Made by a program: the position numbers and the translations under genes. 44,759 nucleotides of DNA from Planctomycetaceae bacterium (GTDB lineage Bacteria > Planctomycetota > Planctomycetia > Pirellulales > Pirellulaceae): contig PAQH01000164.1 of NCBI GenBank assembly GCA_002709225.1, forward strand, positions 1 to 44,759, in the 5' to 3' direction. Position 1 is the first letter of the stretch. Every line of letters begins with the position of its first letter. The notes under the pieces are model-generated. The model ran no database searches and was not told where the DNA came from. It was given only the letters and a program-made list of their open reading frames with translations. Positions 26,649 through 35,071 of the stretch are shown one piece after another.

Positions 26649-27095
26649 CTATGCATCTTGATCTACTGCGTCTGCGGCTGGGGGGGTGGCTTCCGCCTCG
26701 TCGCTATTCGCCTTGTCCCTGGTCTTGGTGGCAGGCGTGGTTTCTGGCTCGTCTGCCGGAAGCCTTTTGCCAGTAGCGTGTCCCACCAAAGTATCCGCTA
26801 ACCGGGGGTCGACTTTCAAAGCCAGGCTGCGCAATACCGTGTCATTCAGTTGACAGGCCCGGTTGAATTCCCCCAATCGTTGGCTTTCCATTCGGAAATA
26901 GGTTAGCCAATAGGTGCCTTTGCGGTGTCCAGCGATGGGATATGCCAGTTTCTGTTCATTCCACAGGATGCTGGCCAGAATTTCGGCTTGCGCGTCCTCG
27001 ATGAGCTTGTTGACCTGCTCGGAAACACCGCTCGGGTCACGCGCATAGCGATTGGAATTCAATATAAACATGCACTCGTACACATTTTCAGCCAA
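26649..27095 (-). CDS. rpsF: Small subunit ribosomal protein S6
   Basis: A 148-residue S6, a 30S protein that pairs with S18. The S6 fold covers residues 1 to about 95 (AENVYECMFILNSN, LAYPIAGHRKGTYWLTYFR, ending in VLRSLALKV). An acidic Ala/Thr/Glu-rich tail of about 45 residues follows and should be flexible. The start is inferred: TTG at 27093-27095 gives the normal AENVYECMF N-terminus and sits about nine bases after GAAGGAGAG. An in-frame ATG at 27120-27122 would add nine residues that are made of the Shine-Dalgarno sequence itself. The leader contains two mutually exclusive hairpins (27126-27151), a plausible site for S6:S18 feedback. rpsR is not adjacent. Confidence 0.93.
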   Translation of the reverse strand: MAENVYECMFILNSNRYARDPSGVSEQVNKLIEDAQAEILASILWNEQKLAYPIAGHRKGTYWLTYFRMESQRLGEFNRACQLNDTVLRSLALKVDPRLADTLVGHATGKRLPADEPETTPATKTRDKANSDEAEATPPAADAVDQDA

Positions 27096-27125
27096 AATAC
27101 TCTCTCCTTCTTCTGTTCTCATCAG

Positions 27126-27151
27126 AGCGGTTTGACTACCGCTGTTAGCGG
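27126..27151 (-). promoter_or_regulatory. Possible switch-like leader structure before rpsF
   Basis: Reading the minus strand, CCGCT (27147-27151) can pair with AGCGG across a three-base AAC loop (27144-27146). The same AGCGGT (27138-27143) can instead pair with ACCGCT (27126-27131) across a six-base loop. The two hairpins exclude each other. The element sits between the pth stop and the rpsF Shine-Dalgarno site. Known rpsF leaders in several phyla bind the S6:S18 complex through a CCG-containing hairpin; this candidate has CCG in both outer arms. Confidence 0.45.
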
Positions 27152-27164
27152 GCAGTTTTCCACT

Positions 27165-27722
27165 TCAGTTAAATTGATTCATGCCGCGGTCGATGCCCTC
27201 GACGGCCCAAGTCGACGCAGCTTGGGACGCGTGGTCGATGGCCTTTTCCATCTCTGACATCTCCGCCTTACTGAACTTACTCAAAACATAGTTACTCAGT
27301 TGCCACCCCTCGGGTGGCGGCCCCACCCCAACCCGCAAGCGAGCAAACGTTTCGTCGCCCAACCGGTGGATCACATCCTGCAGTCCCTTTTGACCACCGG
27401 CGGATCCTTGTTTACGTAATCGCAACTTGGCTAATGGTAAATTGCAATCGTCGCAGATGATTAATAACTGTTGATGATCCAGTTTGTAAAAGTCTCTGGC
27501 GCCGAGCACGCTCTGACCACTATTGTTCATGTATGTATCCGGACAGAGCAGTAATACGCGTTGATTTTCAATTTGTGCTTCGACGACTTCTCCGTGAAAA
27601 CGTGATTTGGCTGGGCTTGTGCCGTACTTGTGAGCCAATCGGCTCACGACTTGAAATCCTACATTGTGTCGAGTATTTCGATAGCGTTGGCCCGGGTTTC
27701 CGAGACCCACGATCAACTTCAT
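27165..27722 (-). CDS. pth: Peptidyl-tRNA hydrolase
   Basis: A 185-residue enzyme that frees tRNA from peptidyl-tRNA dropped by the ribosome. Catalytic residues are present: Asn9 in GLGNPG, His19 in NTRHNVGF, Asn67 in TYMNNSG and Asp92 in ICDDCNLP. The basic loop SAGGQKGLQDVI is also conserved. The ATG at 27720-27722 has AGGAA upstream; an in-frame extension upstream is not like the family. It is the second gene of the rplY-pth-rpsF cluster, an arrangement found in many bacteria. The gap to rpsF is about 70 bases and carries the leader element. Confidence 0.96.
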   Translation of the reverse strand: MKLIVGLGNPGQRYRNTRHNVGFQVVSRLAHKYGTSPAKSRFHGEVVEAQIENQRVLLLCPDTYMNNSGQSVLGARDFYKLDHQQLLIICDDCNLPLAKLRLRKQGSAGGQKGLQDVIHRLGDETFARLRVGVGPPPEGWQLSNYVLSKFSKAEMSEMEKAIDHASQAASTWAVEGIDRGMNQFN

Positions 27723-27813
27723 TGCAAATGTTCCTGGCTGGTCATCCGGATTTTCCGAGTTGCCGCTGTGGTGGTCCAACACACGCGGTGCAGCGAATCA
27801 GTCCGGCCGAGGA

Positions 27814-28443
27814 TCAAGAACTGGATTCTCCTTCTTCGTCTTCCTTACGACCAATGACTTCTGGTTCGATCGCCAGCATATCGGCGGGTTCTTCGTCTTC
27901 CGACTCAGTAACTTCCATGCACTGCACGACAACGGTTTCCGGGTCAGTCAGAAGCACGACGTCGTCTGGAATTTCGATATCACCCGCTCGGATTATTTCG
28001 TTGAGTCCTAAGCTGTTGACATTGACTTCCAGCTTCTCGGGAATCGCGGTCACTTTGCACTCCACCTGCAGGCTATGCACCAGCTGCAATGTCTGTCCGC
28101 CCTCTTTCGTGCCCGGCGCTTCTCCTCGCAATTCAATGGTTGTAGCGATTTGCACTTTCTCGTCTGCCGATACCCGTGTCAGGTCGAGGTGCAGTACTTC
28201 CAAGCCAAACGGGTCCCATTGGACTTCCTGGATTAGCGCCATGTCAGTGACAGCGCCTTTCATGTCGACCAACTTGACGCCCCGTCGTAGTACCGGAACG
28301 ATATCATCGGTTGGGATTGAGAGATGCATGTTTTCTGCTTTGCGACCATACAACACCGCGGGCACCTGCCCTGACTGTCGCAACCGACGCGAATTGCTCG
28401 AGCCGAGTTTCTCACGGACACTTACTTTCAAGACTTCCGCCAT
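27814..28443 (-). CDS. rplY: Large subunit ribosomal protein L25, long (CTC/general stress) form
   Basis: A 209-residue L25 that binds 5S rRNA. The N-terminal domain (residues about 3-90) shows LKVSVREKLGSSNSRRLRQSGQVPAVLYG and WDPFGLEVLHLDLTRV. The C-terminal CTC domain follows with LRGEAPGTKEGGQTLQ and VECKVTAIPEKLEVNVNSLGL, and a short acidic tail. The ATG at 28441-28443 has only a weak purine stretch upstream. It begins the rplY-pth-rpsF-ssb-rplI-dnaB block on the minus strand. Confidence 0.94.
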   Translation of the reverse strand: MAEVLKVSVREKLGSSNSRRLRQSGQVPAVLYGRKAENMHLSIPTDDIVPVLRRGVKLVDMKGAVTDMALIQEVQWDPFGLEVLHLDLTRVSADEKVQIATTIELRGEAPGTKEGGQTLQLVHSLQVECKVTAIPEKLEVNVNSLGLNEIIRAGDIEIPDDVVLLTDPETVVVQCMEVTESEDEEPADMLAIEPEVIGRKEDEEGESSS

Positions 28444-28594
28444 GGATAGACTACCTATGGTTGGCAACGGGCAACGGTTCAGATCCAGAAGATGGAACCC
28501 GCCATTCTGGCATAAAAGGGCAAGACTACAAGCCCAGCTAAGCGAAGGAACAGCCGAGATTCTCGAACTGAGAGCCTCGTCACAGAGGGGGCCC

Positions 28595-28607
28595 GCCGGC
28601 CACCGGC
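28595..28607 (-). terminator. Short GC-rich hairpin after the SurA/PpiD-like gene
   Basis: GCCGG (28595-28599), loop CCA and CCGGC (28603-28607), directly after the stop codon. The stem is 5 bp and all G-C. No T-run follows, so it is a weak terminator candidate. Confidence 0.25.
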
Positions 28608-28610
28608 CTC

Positions 28611-31600
28611 TTACCGCTGGCCGTAGGGTGTGGTGCCGCGGTCGAGACGACCAGGCCAGTCGACGTTCAGTCGTCGCTCAAATTCCTCAAACAGGCCCTG
28701 TACCGTTTGCAGAGCCTCCTGTCGGTGAATTTGAGCGACCTGTGCATCACTTTGCTGCCGCAGACTGAGTCTTTTCTCAACAAACTGCTTGTGAAGTTCG
28801 CGATTGGGTTGCTGTTGGGCGGTGATTTGTACCAAATAACAAACCGTTTTGGGCTCATTCCAGGCAATGGCCAATTCACCGGGGTTCATCGAAAACACCG
28901 ATTGCATGAACTTTTTGCCGATTTCTGGCAAGGTGCGCGGCATTGCGGGCGCGAGAGCCTCGACGGCTGGCTCCGCGACGGCCTCGGCCGTGGAGGCTTC
29001 ATTGGTCGTTGGGGAGGGCACTTCTGCCGTGGTTGCCGTTTCTTGCTCGGCCGTTTCGGTATCGGCGGCCGCCTTTTCTGGTTGTTCACTGGCGGGCGGT
29101 TGTGCCACACAGTCCCCCTTGGCGTCCGTGGCAGGTTCAGGGTTTTCAGGTTCAGGGTTTTCAGGAGTCGTTGGCGGCACTGGCTTGACGACCATCAGTG
29201 TGGAGATCGTGGGTGCGGGTGGGGCGTTGCCTTGCATCCCCAAAGAGGGCGTCGATTGCAGCCAGGAAAAGAAGTTGGTGGTCACTTCGGCTCTGTCGCA
29301 GAGGGTCGTCAGGCTGGGATACGTTTCGGCGGGAGTCACATTCTGGCTGGGGTCCGTGGCCGTGGCTTGGGGAATCAAGTAGTCGATGACGAGCGACCGA
29401 TCGTTACTGTCGGTGATTTGCTGTTTCAGCTCATTTGCTGCCTGTTCGGCCTTGTCGCGTGCGGCGATCTGGCGCAGGCTTTCCACGACTTTTTCTTTCA
29501 CGCCGGCTTCGTCCAAATCGGGAGTCCGTTCCGCTTGTTCGTCGGTTTTCCAGACCAGGTATTCGACCGGCTCGCCGCCAGGTGTGTTCTTCTGCAAGCG
29601 GATGGTTTCAAACGGGAGTAGTGCCTGTGCGTAGGCAAATTGACTGAACGGTTGTTGCATGAGGCTGAACAGTTGTTGCTGAAAATTTTGGCTCTGGAAT
29701 TGCATCTGTTGCAGTTGATTCCGCGCGAATAACGCTTCACTGCTGTCTTCGCCATTCTCAGCAATCGCCTGGTTCAGGATTTGTTGGGCCTGTTGGACTT
29801 GGGCATTCATCTGTTGCATTGGCCCGATGAGATCTTCAAATCGTCGGGTTAGGTCATTGAGGTCCTTGTCGGCAAACTCCAGGTCGTTGAGTAGGCCCAG
29901 TTTTTCTCCCCGCAGAAACTCGTGCGCATCGGCGGCCAGGGTGGCCGGGTCAGGTGGTGCTGGCTGGTTGAGATCACGTCTGCTGAGACTCTCGGGGTCA
30001 CCGTCTACTTTGGCCCAACGTTTGAGGGCACCGAGATTTTCCTTGCTTAAATCGCTAACAGGGATGGTAGCATCACGTCCCTCGTTTAACGCTTCCCAGG
30101 CGACCTGCAGTTCTTCATTCAACTTGCGATCGGACTTGGCGTTTTCAGCTTCGATGGTGCGCGAGTCTGCAGTCTCCTCTTGATTGGTAGCTTGCTTCAG
30201 CAAACGCCCAATGTGCACACGCCAGCGATTGCGATTGCGTTGGTAGGCGCGGATTTTGGGAAGGATGGCGTCCAGCTTCTCCGTCAGCAGTTGACGGGCT
30301 TGCTCGCGCGCCTTGGTTTCGGCCAGTTCGTTTCGTATTTCTTTCCGTAAGTCGTCGTCCAGTACCCGTGTCAGCTTAGGTTCGGTTGAGGTTGTCGGTT
30401 GTTCCTCGGGCTTCGCGTCGAGCGGGGGAACGGGTGTCTCTAGCACCGCAGCGGCGCCTTCCGTTGCCGGTGGGGGGGGCGTGGTCGGTGTGGCGTTCTC
30501 CGGCGCTGCTGGTTCGGCGGGGGGCTGTTGGTCGCTGTCCGACTCCGCCGGGTCTTGGGTGGCTGTTTGGGAGGTCGGTTCGGCGTCTTGCTCGGCCTGC
30601 GGTGGCGTGTCTTGAGCCGTGTCGATGGCAACAAATCGCGTTGGGGTGGCAGTGCTGCCGGCCGCGGCGCCGTCGGCCGGTTCCTGGGGAGCGGGAGCCG
30701 GTTTTGCGTCCTCTGACGAAGGCGTTTCAGCAGGTTTGGTCGGGGGCGGGCTGTCCTGTGGCGTTTCGTCGGCGGGAGGTGTTGTCGCGTCGGGTGTCGA
30801 GGCGGCCGAGGTATTGGTGGACGAAGTTTCGCTGGAGGACGGTTCTGGCGGTTGCTCGCCAGCGGCTTCGTTGTCCCGAGGAGCGCTGTAGGGCGGATGC
30901 CAGGCATACGAGGTCAGCTGGCCCGATTTGGCATTTTCGTAGCGCTCTTCGATTTCCTGGTCGGTGATCGCCGCCTGCGCCGCGGGAAGTTGGTCGGCGA
31001 TAAAGGGTGCCAGATCCGCGGCTACATAGGCCCAACTAATTTTCCGGCGTTCCTTGAACCCTGGTTCGTCGTCGAGCGGATCCTGGGTGCGGTCTTTATG
31101 GGCATTGAAATGTTGTTCGATTGCCTTCGCTTCCGGATCCTTGGTTTGTGCCATGTAGTCGGCCACCGGGAACGGAACCACTGCGACTTTGATCTGTCGA
31201 TTAACCCGATCGAAATACCCGCGTTCCTGCCCGGGAGTCGGCAGTGCGTTGACCCATTCCGCCGGGTCAATAGCCAATTTGCGGTAGTGCTGGGCCAGCA
31301 GTTCTTTTCTCAGCTGTTCGTAGAGTCGAGCACGCGAGAGCTGGTCACTGGTTTGTCTACGAATCGCATCCACCTGGTCGGCTGCTACCGTCAAGTTGAC
31401 GATATTGCCGAGGTAATTCGTCACCGTTTCGTCAGTGACTTGGATTCCGGTTTGTTCCGCTTCGCGGACAAATATCAGCTTGCGGACGAGTTCCGCTTCG
31501 CTGGTGACCATGGTCGGTATTTCAAAGGTGACTACTGCCCCCTCGCCCCGCAGGTCGTTGCGTTCAAATTGACCGGTTTCTGGATTGAACTGAATATCGC

Positions 31601-31931
31601 TTTCCAGCTTGAACATACGTCCCTGAGCACGCTGTTGCTCGGCCTGAGTCTGCGGACGGTTGCGCGCGTGCGCGGCGTCGAGAAGCCGCTGCAGAAACTG
31701 GACTGTGAGCACATGCGTTTCGTACGCCGCTTGTAAATCCACTTCGTTGAGAGAGACTTCCTTCTCTGAAGTGTCAGTCCAGGTGACGACCGGCTGATAG
31801 TCGCCTGTCTGCATCATCGCCTGTTGCGCCAGGTAATCGTTAAGCGGTGGCGCGATCACGAATGAGAACATGAGGAACACGCCAAAGAGGACCAGTAGAG
31901 GCAACTGGTACTTGCGAAATTTTTCAAGCAT
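28611..31931 (-). CDS. Large membrane-anchored SurA/PpiD-like protein
   Basis: A 1106-residue protein. A single membrane anchor (residues about 10-30) follows MLEKFRKYQ, as in PpiD. Residues about 40-345 resemble the SurA/PpiD N-terminal chaperone region, with long helices including EAELVRKLIFVREAEQTGIQVTDETV. Residues about 350-517 are a Pro/Thr/Glu/Ala/Gln-rich disordered insert. A helical part follows (residues about 520-900), then a second Pro/Glu-rich stretch including two copies of PENPE encoded by a 15-bp tandem repeat (29132-29161). No clear parvulin catalytic domain was found, so peptidyl-prolyl isomerase activity is unproven. It is probably a periplasmic folding factor. Ribosome-binding site is not clear. 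Confidence 0.75.
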   Translation of the reverse strand: MLEKFRKYQLPLLVLFGVFLMFSFVIAPPLNDYLAQQAMMQTGDYQPVVTWTDTSEKEVSLNEVDLQAAYETHVLTVQFLQRLLDAAHARNRPQTQAEQQRAQGRMFKLESDIQFNPETGQFERNDLRGEGAVVTFEIPTMVTSEAELVRKLIFVREAEQTGIQVTDETVTNYLGNIVNLTVAADQVDAIRRQTSDQLSRARLYEQLRKELLAQHYRKLAIDPAEWVNALPTPGQERGYFDRVNRQIKVAVVPFPVADYMAQTKDPEAKAIEQHFNAHKDRTQDPLDDEPGFKERRKISWAYVAADLAPFIADQLPAAQAAITDQEIEERYENAKSGQLTSYAWHPPYSAPRDNEAAGEQPPEPSSSETSSTNTSAASTPDATTPPADETPQDSPPPTKPAETPSSEDAKPAPAPQEPADGAAAGSTATPTRFVAIDTAQDTPPQAEQDAEPTSQTATQDPAESDSDQQPPAEPAAPENATPTTPPPPATEGAAAVLETPVPPLDAKPEEQPTTSTEPKLTRVLDDDLRKEIRNELAETKAREQARQLLTEKLDAILPKIRAYQRNRNRWRVHIGRLLKQATNQEETADSRTIEAENAKSDRKLNEELQVAWEALNEGRDATIPVSDLSKENLGALKRWAKVDGDPESLSRRDLNQPAPPDPATLAADAHEFLRGEKLGLLNDLEFADKDLNDLTRRFEDLIGPMQQMNAQVQQAQQILNQAIAENGEDSSEALFARNQLQQMQFQSQNFQQQLFSLMQQPFSQFAYAQALLPFETIRLQKNTPGGEPVEYLVWKTDEQAERTPDLDEAGVKEKVVESLRQIAARDKAEQAANELKQQITDSNDRSLVIDYLIPQATATDPSQNVTPAETYPSLTTLCDRAEVTTNFFSWLQSTPSLGMQGNAPPAPTISTLMVVKPVPPTTPENPEPENPEPATDAKGDCVAQPPASEQPEKAAADTETAEQETATTAEVPSPTTNEASTAEAVAEPAVEALAPAMPRTLPEIGKKFMQSVFSMNPGELAIAWNEPKTVCYLVQITAQQQPNRELHKQFVEKRLSLRQQSDAQVAQIHRQEALQTVQGLFEEFERRLNVDWPGRLDRGTTPYGQR

Positions 31932-32289
31932 CGGTCAGGTTTTTTGCGGGGAAAGCGAGTAAGCGTGGGATGGATGTACCCTTGACAGACAATCTCGGCT
32001 TGCCAGTATGAACGTGCTGGTTGGCGCGAATCTGCCGGGCAAACGAATTGTAAGGCCGATTGACGTAAATACAATCCCAAACACGAGTGTGGACGATTTG
32101 GGCGGTGAAAATTGGTTTGGTTCAGATACTGGGCGGACAACGCGGGCACAGTCCACGAATGCCGGTTGAGACGTTTGACGAAACGAAATAAAGCATGCCC
32201 GTGGTGATCGCCGATGGTTTTTGTCGCGTCCGCTAATTGTGGGACTTCAGGAAAACGTGGTGATATAGCAAACGCATCTTGGCGTCGTC
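31932..32289. other. Divergent intergenic region before topA
   Basis: 358 bases. On the plus strand TTGTAA (32048-32053), a 16-base spacer and TACAAT (32070-32075) form a promoter candidate (4/6 and 5/6) about 210 bases before topA. A perfect TTGACA lies at 31982-31987 with TATGAA 19 bases on (32007-32012), a poorer candidate. No clear minus-strand promoter for the divergent gene was identified, and no small gene or RNA was recognised. Confidence 0.35.
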
Positions 32290-35049
32290 ATGGCGAAGAA
32301 AACTGCAAACAAAAACGCGAAATCGCTGGTAATTGTCGAGTCTCCGGCTAAGGCCCGAACAATCTCCCGGTTCTTGGGGTCGGGCTACACTGTTGAAGCC
32401 AGTGTGGGGCACGTGCGCGACCTGCCCGAGGGTGCCAAGCAGGTACCTGCCGATCTGAAGAAAGAAGAGTGGGCCTATTTAGGCGTCAATGTCGAAGACG
32501 ATTTCAAGCCTATCTACATAGTCCCGCCCGGCAAGAAGCAGCAGGTTGCCAAGCTTCGAAAGCTGTTACGTGAGTCGAAGGAGCTCTACCTGGCGACGGA
32601 TGAAGACCGGGAAGGAGAGGCCATCAGTTGGCACTTGCTGGAGCTGCTCAAACCCAAGGTTCCCGTGCACCGCCTGGTGTTCCACGAAATTACCAAGGAA
32701 GCGATCGCCGAAGCCCTGGAACAGCCACGTCAGATCGATGAGTCTCTGGTCAAGGCGCAAGAAACCAGGCGTATTCTGGACCGCCTCTACGGATACGATG
32801 TCTCGCAATTGCTGTGGCGCAAGGTGGCCAGCCGGCTCTCGGCCGGTCGTGTGCAGAGCGTCGCCGTGCGGCTGGTGGTTGACCGAGAGCGTGAGAGGAT
32901 GCGATTTGTCTCGGCCAGTTATTGGGATCTGTTAGGGACGTTTGTGACGCAGCAGTCACAACAATTCAAGGCCACGTTGGTATCTGTGGACGGCCGCGCA
33001 CTGTGCCGCGGTAAGGATTTTGATGCTGAGACGGGACGGTTGAAAGACGATCAGCTCTTGCAGATGGATGCGGATGCGGCGACGAAACTGCTGGAGAGGT
33101 TGCGCGCGGCTGACTACCGTGTGAGCAAGTTGACGGTCAAGCCACAACGCGAGAAGCCCAAAGCGCCGTTTACGACCAGTACCTTGCAGCAGGAGGCGAA
33201 TCGCAAATTAGGGTTCACAGCCCGGCGGACCATGAACGCCGCGCAGAGTCTTTACGAAAATGGTCACATCACCTATATGCGGACGGACTCTACCACGCTG
33301 GCGCAAGTTGCCATTGAAGCCGCCCGTGATCTGGTGCGCACGGAGTACGGCGACGATTATCTCGCCGACGAGCCAAGGACCTACGCCAACAAAGTCCGCA
33401 ATGCTCAGGAAGCACATGAGGCGATTCGTCCGGCGGGCCACCCGTTTGCGCTTCCGGAAACACTGCAAAGCCAGCTTTCGGGTGACGAGTTTCGACTGTT
33501 TAGTTTGATCTGGAAGCGTACGATCGCCAGCCAGATGGTCGACGCCCGTAAATTGAAGACGACGATTACGGTGGAGGGGGGCGGCGCGGTCTTCCAGGTG
33601 GCGGGTACGGCGATTGAATTTGAAGGTTTCTTGCGCGCTTATGTGGAGGGTTCGGACGATCCTGAAGCCGAATTGGCGGATCAGGAGACGCTGCTTCCCA
33701 ACGTCTCGGAAAATGAAGGCTTGACGTGTCCAGGGCTGGAGCCGCATGAGCATTCTACCAAACCTCGCGCCCGCTTTACGGAAGCGTCTCTGACCAGGAA
33801 GCTGGAAGAAGAGGGGATTGGGCGCCCCAGTACGTACGCGTCCATTATCGAGACCATCCAACGTCGTGATTATGTTTTCAAGCGTGGGAATGCGCTGGTA
33901 CCCAGTTGGCTGGCCTTTTCGGTGACACGTTTATTGGAAGAGCATCTGTCATCTCTGGTGGATTATCAGTTTACGGCACAGATGGAAGATCTGTTGGACG
34001 CCATCAGCCGGGAGGAAGCGGAGCGCACGGAGTACTTGCGGCAATTTTATCTCGGGAATGGCCAGCCTGGTCTGAAGCAGCAGATCAACACCAAGTTAGA
34101 GGAAATCGACCCGCGGCAAATGAGTCGGTTTTCCTTGCCCTATGGAGCTCCCACCTCAACCGACGGAGGTGAGCCGGTTTATGTTCGAGTCGGGAAGTAC
34201 GGTCCCTTTCTGGAGCAAGGTGAACGCCGCGCCAGCATTCCCGATGGTCTGCCTCCGGACGAATTGACGCTGGTCATGGCCGAAGAGCTGCTGACGGCGG
34301 CTGCTAAAGTTGAAGAACCGCTGGGGCTCTGTCCGGACACCCACAAGCCGGTCTTCCTCAAGCAGGGGCGATTCGGTCCGTATATTCAGTTGGGTACGCC
34401 AGAGGACGGAGAAAAACCCAAGAACGCATCTCTGCTCAAGGACATGCAACCCGATGATGTCGACCTTGAATTGGCGCTGAAATTGTTGAGTTTACCGCTT
34501 GAGTTAGGTCCGCATCCGGACTCGAAAGAGCCGGTCATGGCGGCCAACGGTCGTTATGGTCCTTACATCAAATGCGGTAGCGAAACACGTTCGTTACCGG
34601 CGGAGGTATCGCCACTTGCGGTAACGTTAACCGAGGCGCTGGCCTTGCTCGCCCAGCCGAAGACTCGCGGGCGGTCACGGGCGGCCCCACGGGAGCCGCT
34701 GAAGACATTTGACGCGTCACCGGTGACCGGCGAGCCAATTCGGTTGCTTGAAGGCCGCTACGGCCCCTACGTGACCGATGGCACCACCAACGCGTCGATC
34801 CCGAAAGGGACACAGGTGGAAGAAGTGGCTTTTGATCTTGCGGTACGACTGTTGGAGGATCGGGCCGCGAAAGGAGGCGGGCGGAAAAAGAAGAAGGCGG
34901 CCAAGAAGAAGACGGCTAAGAAGAAGGCCGCTAAGAAGAAGGCCGCTAAGAAGAAGACGGCTAAGAAGAAGACGGCCAAGAAGAAGACGGCCAAGAAGAA
35001 GACGGCCAAGAAGAAAGTGACCGAGCAGGTCGCGGAACCATCGGAGTAG
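32290..35049 (+). CDS. topA: DNA topoisomerase I
   Basis: A 919-residue type IA topoisomerase that relaxes negative supercoils. The Toprim domain shows LVIVESPAKARTI and the metal-binding TDEDREGEAISWH. The active-site tyrosine is Tyr329 in HITYMRTDS. The remaining body contains GRPSTYASIIETIQRRDYV. In place of Cys4 zinc fingers, the C-terminal region has four GPY/GPF-type topoisomerase repeats (KYGPFLEQG, RFGPYIQLG, RYGPYIKCG, RYGPYVTDG). It ends in a Lys/Ala-rich tail (residues 867-911) built from a 15-bp DNA repeat. The tail resembles histone H1 and probably binds DNA nonspecifically. The Shine-Dalgarno site is weak. It converges with the bicupin gene 22 bases away. Confidence 0.96.
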   Translation: MAKKTANKNAKSLVIVESPAKARTISRFLGSGYTVEASVGHVRDLPEGAKQVPADLKKEEWAYLGVNVEDDFKPIYIVPPGKKQQVAKLRKLLRESKELYLATDEDREGEAISWHLLELLKPKVPVHRLVFHEITKEAIAEALEQPRQIDESLVKAQETRRILDRLYGYDVSQLLWRKVASRLSAGRVQSVAVRLVVDRERERMRFVSASYWDLLGTFVTQQSQQFKATLVSVDGRALCRGKDFDAETGRLKDDQLLQMDADAATKLLERLRAADYRVSKLTVKPQREKPKAPFTTSTLQQEANRKLGFTARRTMNAAQSLYENGHITYMRTDSTTLAQVAIEAARDLVRTEYGDDYLADEPRTYANKVRNAQEAHEAIRPAGHPFALPETLQSQLSGDEFRLFSLIWKRTIASQMVDARKLKTTITVEGGGAVFQVAGTAIEFEGFLRAYVEGSDDPEAELADQETLLPNVSENEGLTCPGLEPHEHSTKPRARFTEASLTRKLEEEGIGRPSTYASIIETIQRRDYVFKRGNALVPSWLAFSVTRLLEEHLSSLVDYQFTAQMEDLLDAISREEAERTEYLRQFYLGNGQPGLKQQINTKLEEIDPRQMSRFSLPYGAPTSTDGGEPVYVRVGKYGPFLEQGERRASIPDGLPPDELTLVMAEELLTAAAKVEEPLGLCPDTHKPVFLKQGRFGPYIQLGTPEDGEKPKNASLLKDMQPDDVDLELALKLLSLPLELGPHPDSKEPVMAANGRYGPYIKCGSETRSLPAEVSPLAVTLTEALALLAQPKTRGRSRAAPREPLKTFDASPVTGEPIRLLEGRYGPYVTDGTTNASIPKGTQVEEVAFDLAVRLLEDRAAKGGGRKKKKAAKKKTAKKKAAKKKAAKKKTAKKKTAKKKTAKKKTAKKKVTEQVAEPSE
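34888..35022 (+). repeat. topA: 15-bp tandem repeats encoding the topA Lys/Ala tail
   Basis: Eight units of 15 bases (34888-35007) follow AAGAAGAAG-RCG/GCC-GCY, then a degenerate ninth ends at 35022. They encode KKK(T/A)A repeated in frame. Units differ only at the fourth codon and at third positions. In-frame repeats of this kind can change number by slippage, so tail length may vary among strains. Confidence 0.9.
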
Positions 35050-35071
35050 CAGCCAGCAACGGAAAGTCGCG

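Noticed and set aside
28540..28600. tRNA-like sequence, with a T-loop-like GTTCGAGAATC on the minus strand
   Set aside because: No acceptor stem, D arm or anticodon arm could be assembled around it; it is a short local hairpin in the rplY leader.
27533..28768. A 411-codon open frame on the plus strand
   Set aside because: It is antisense to pth and rplY, both certain. Its Ser/Arg/Thr-rich translation is typical of a shadow frame.
30440..30967. Arg/Pro-rich long frames on both strands over the SurA/PpiD-like gene
   Set aside because: They arise from the GC-rich low-complexity coding of the Pro/Thr/Glu insert read in wrong frames.
34888..35022. Regular spacing of repeats, as in a CRISPR array
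   Set aside because: The units are contiguous, 15 bases long, in frame and encode the topA Lys/Ala tail; there are no spacers.
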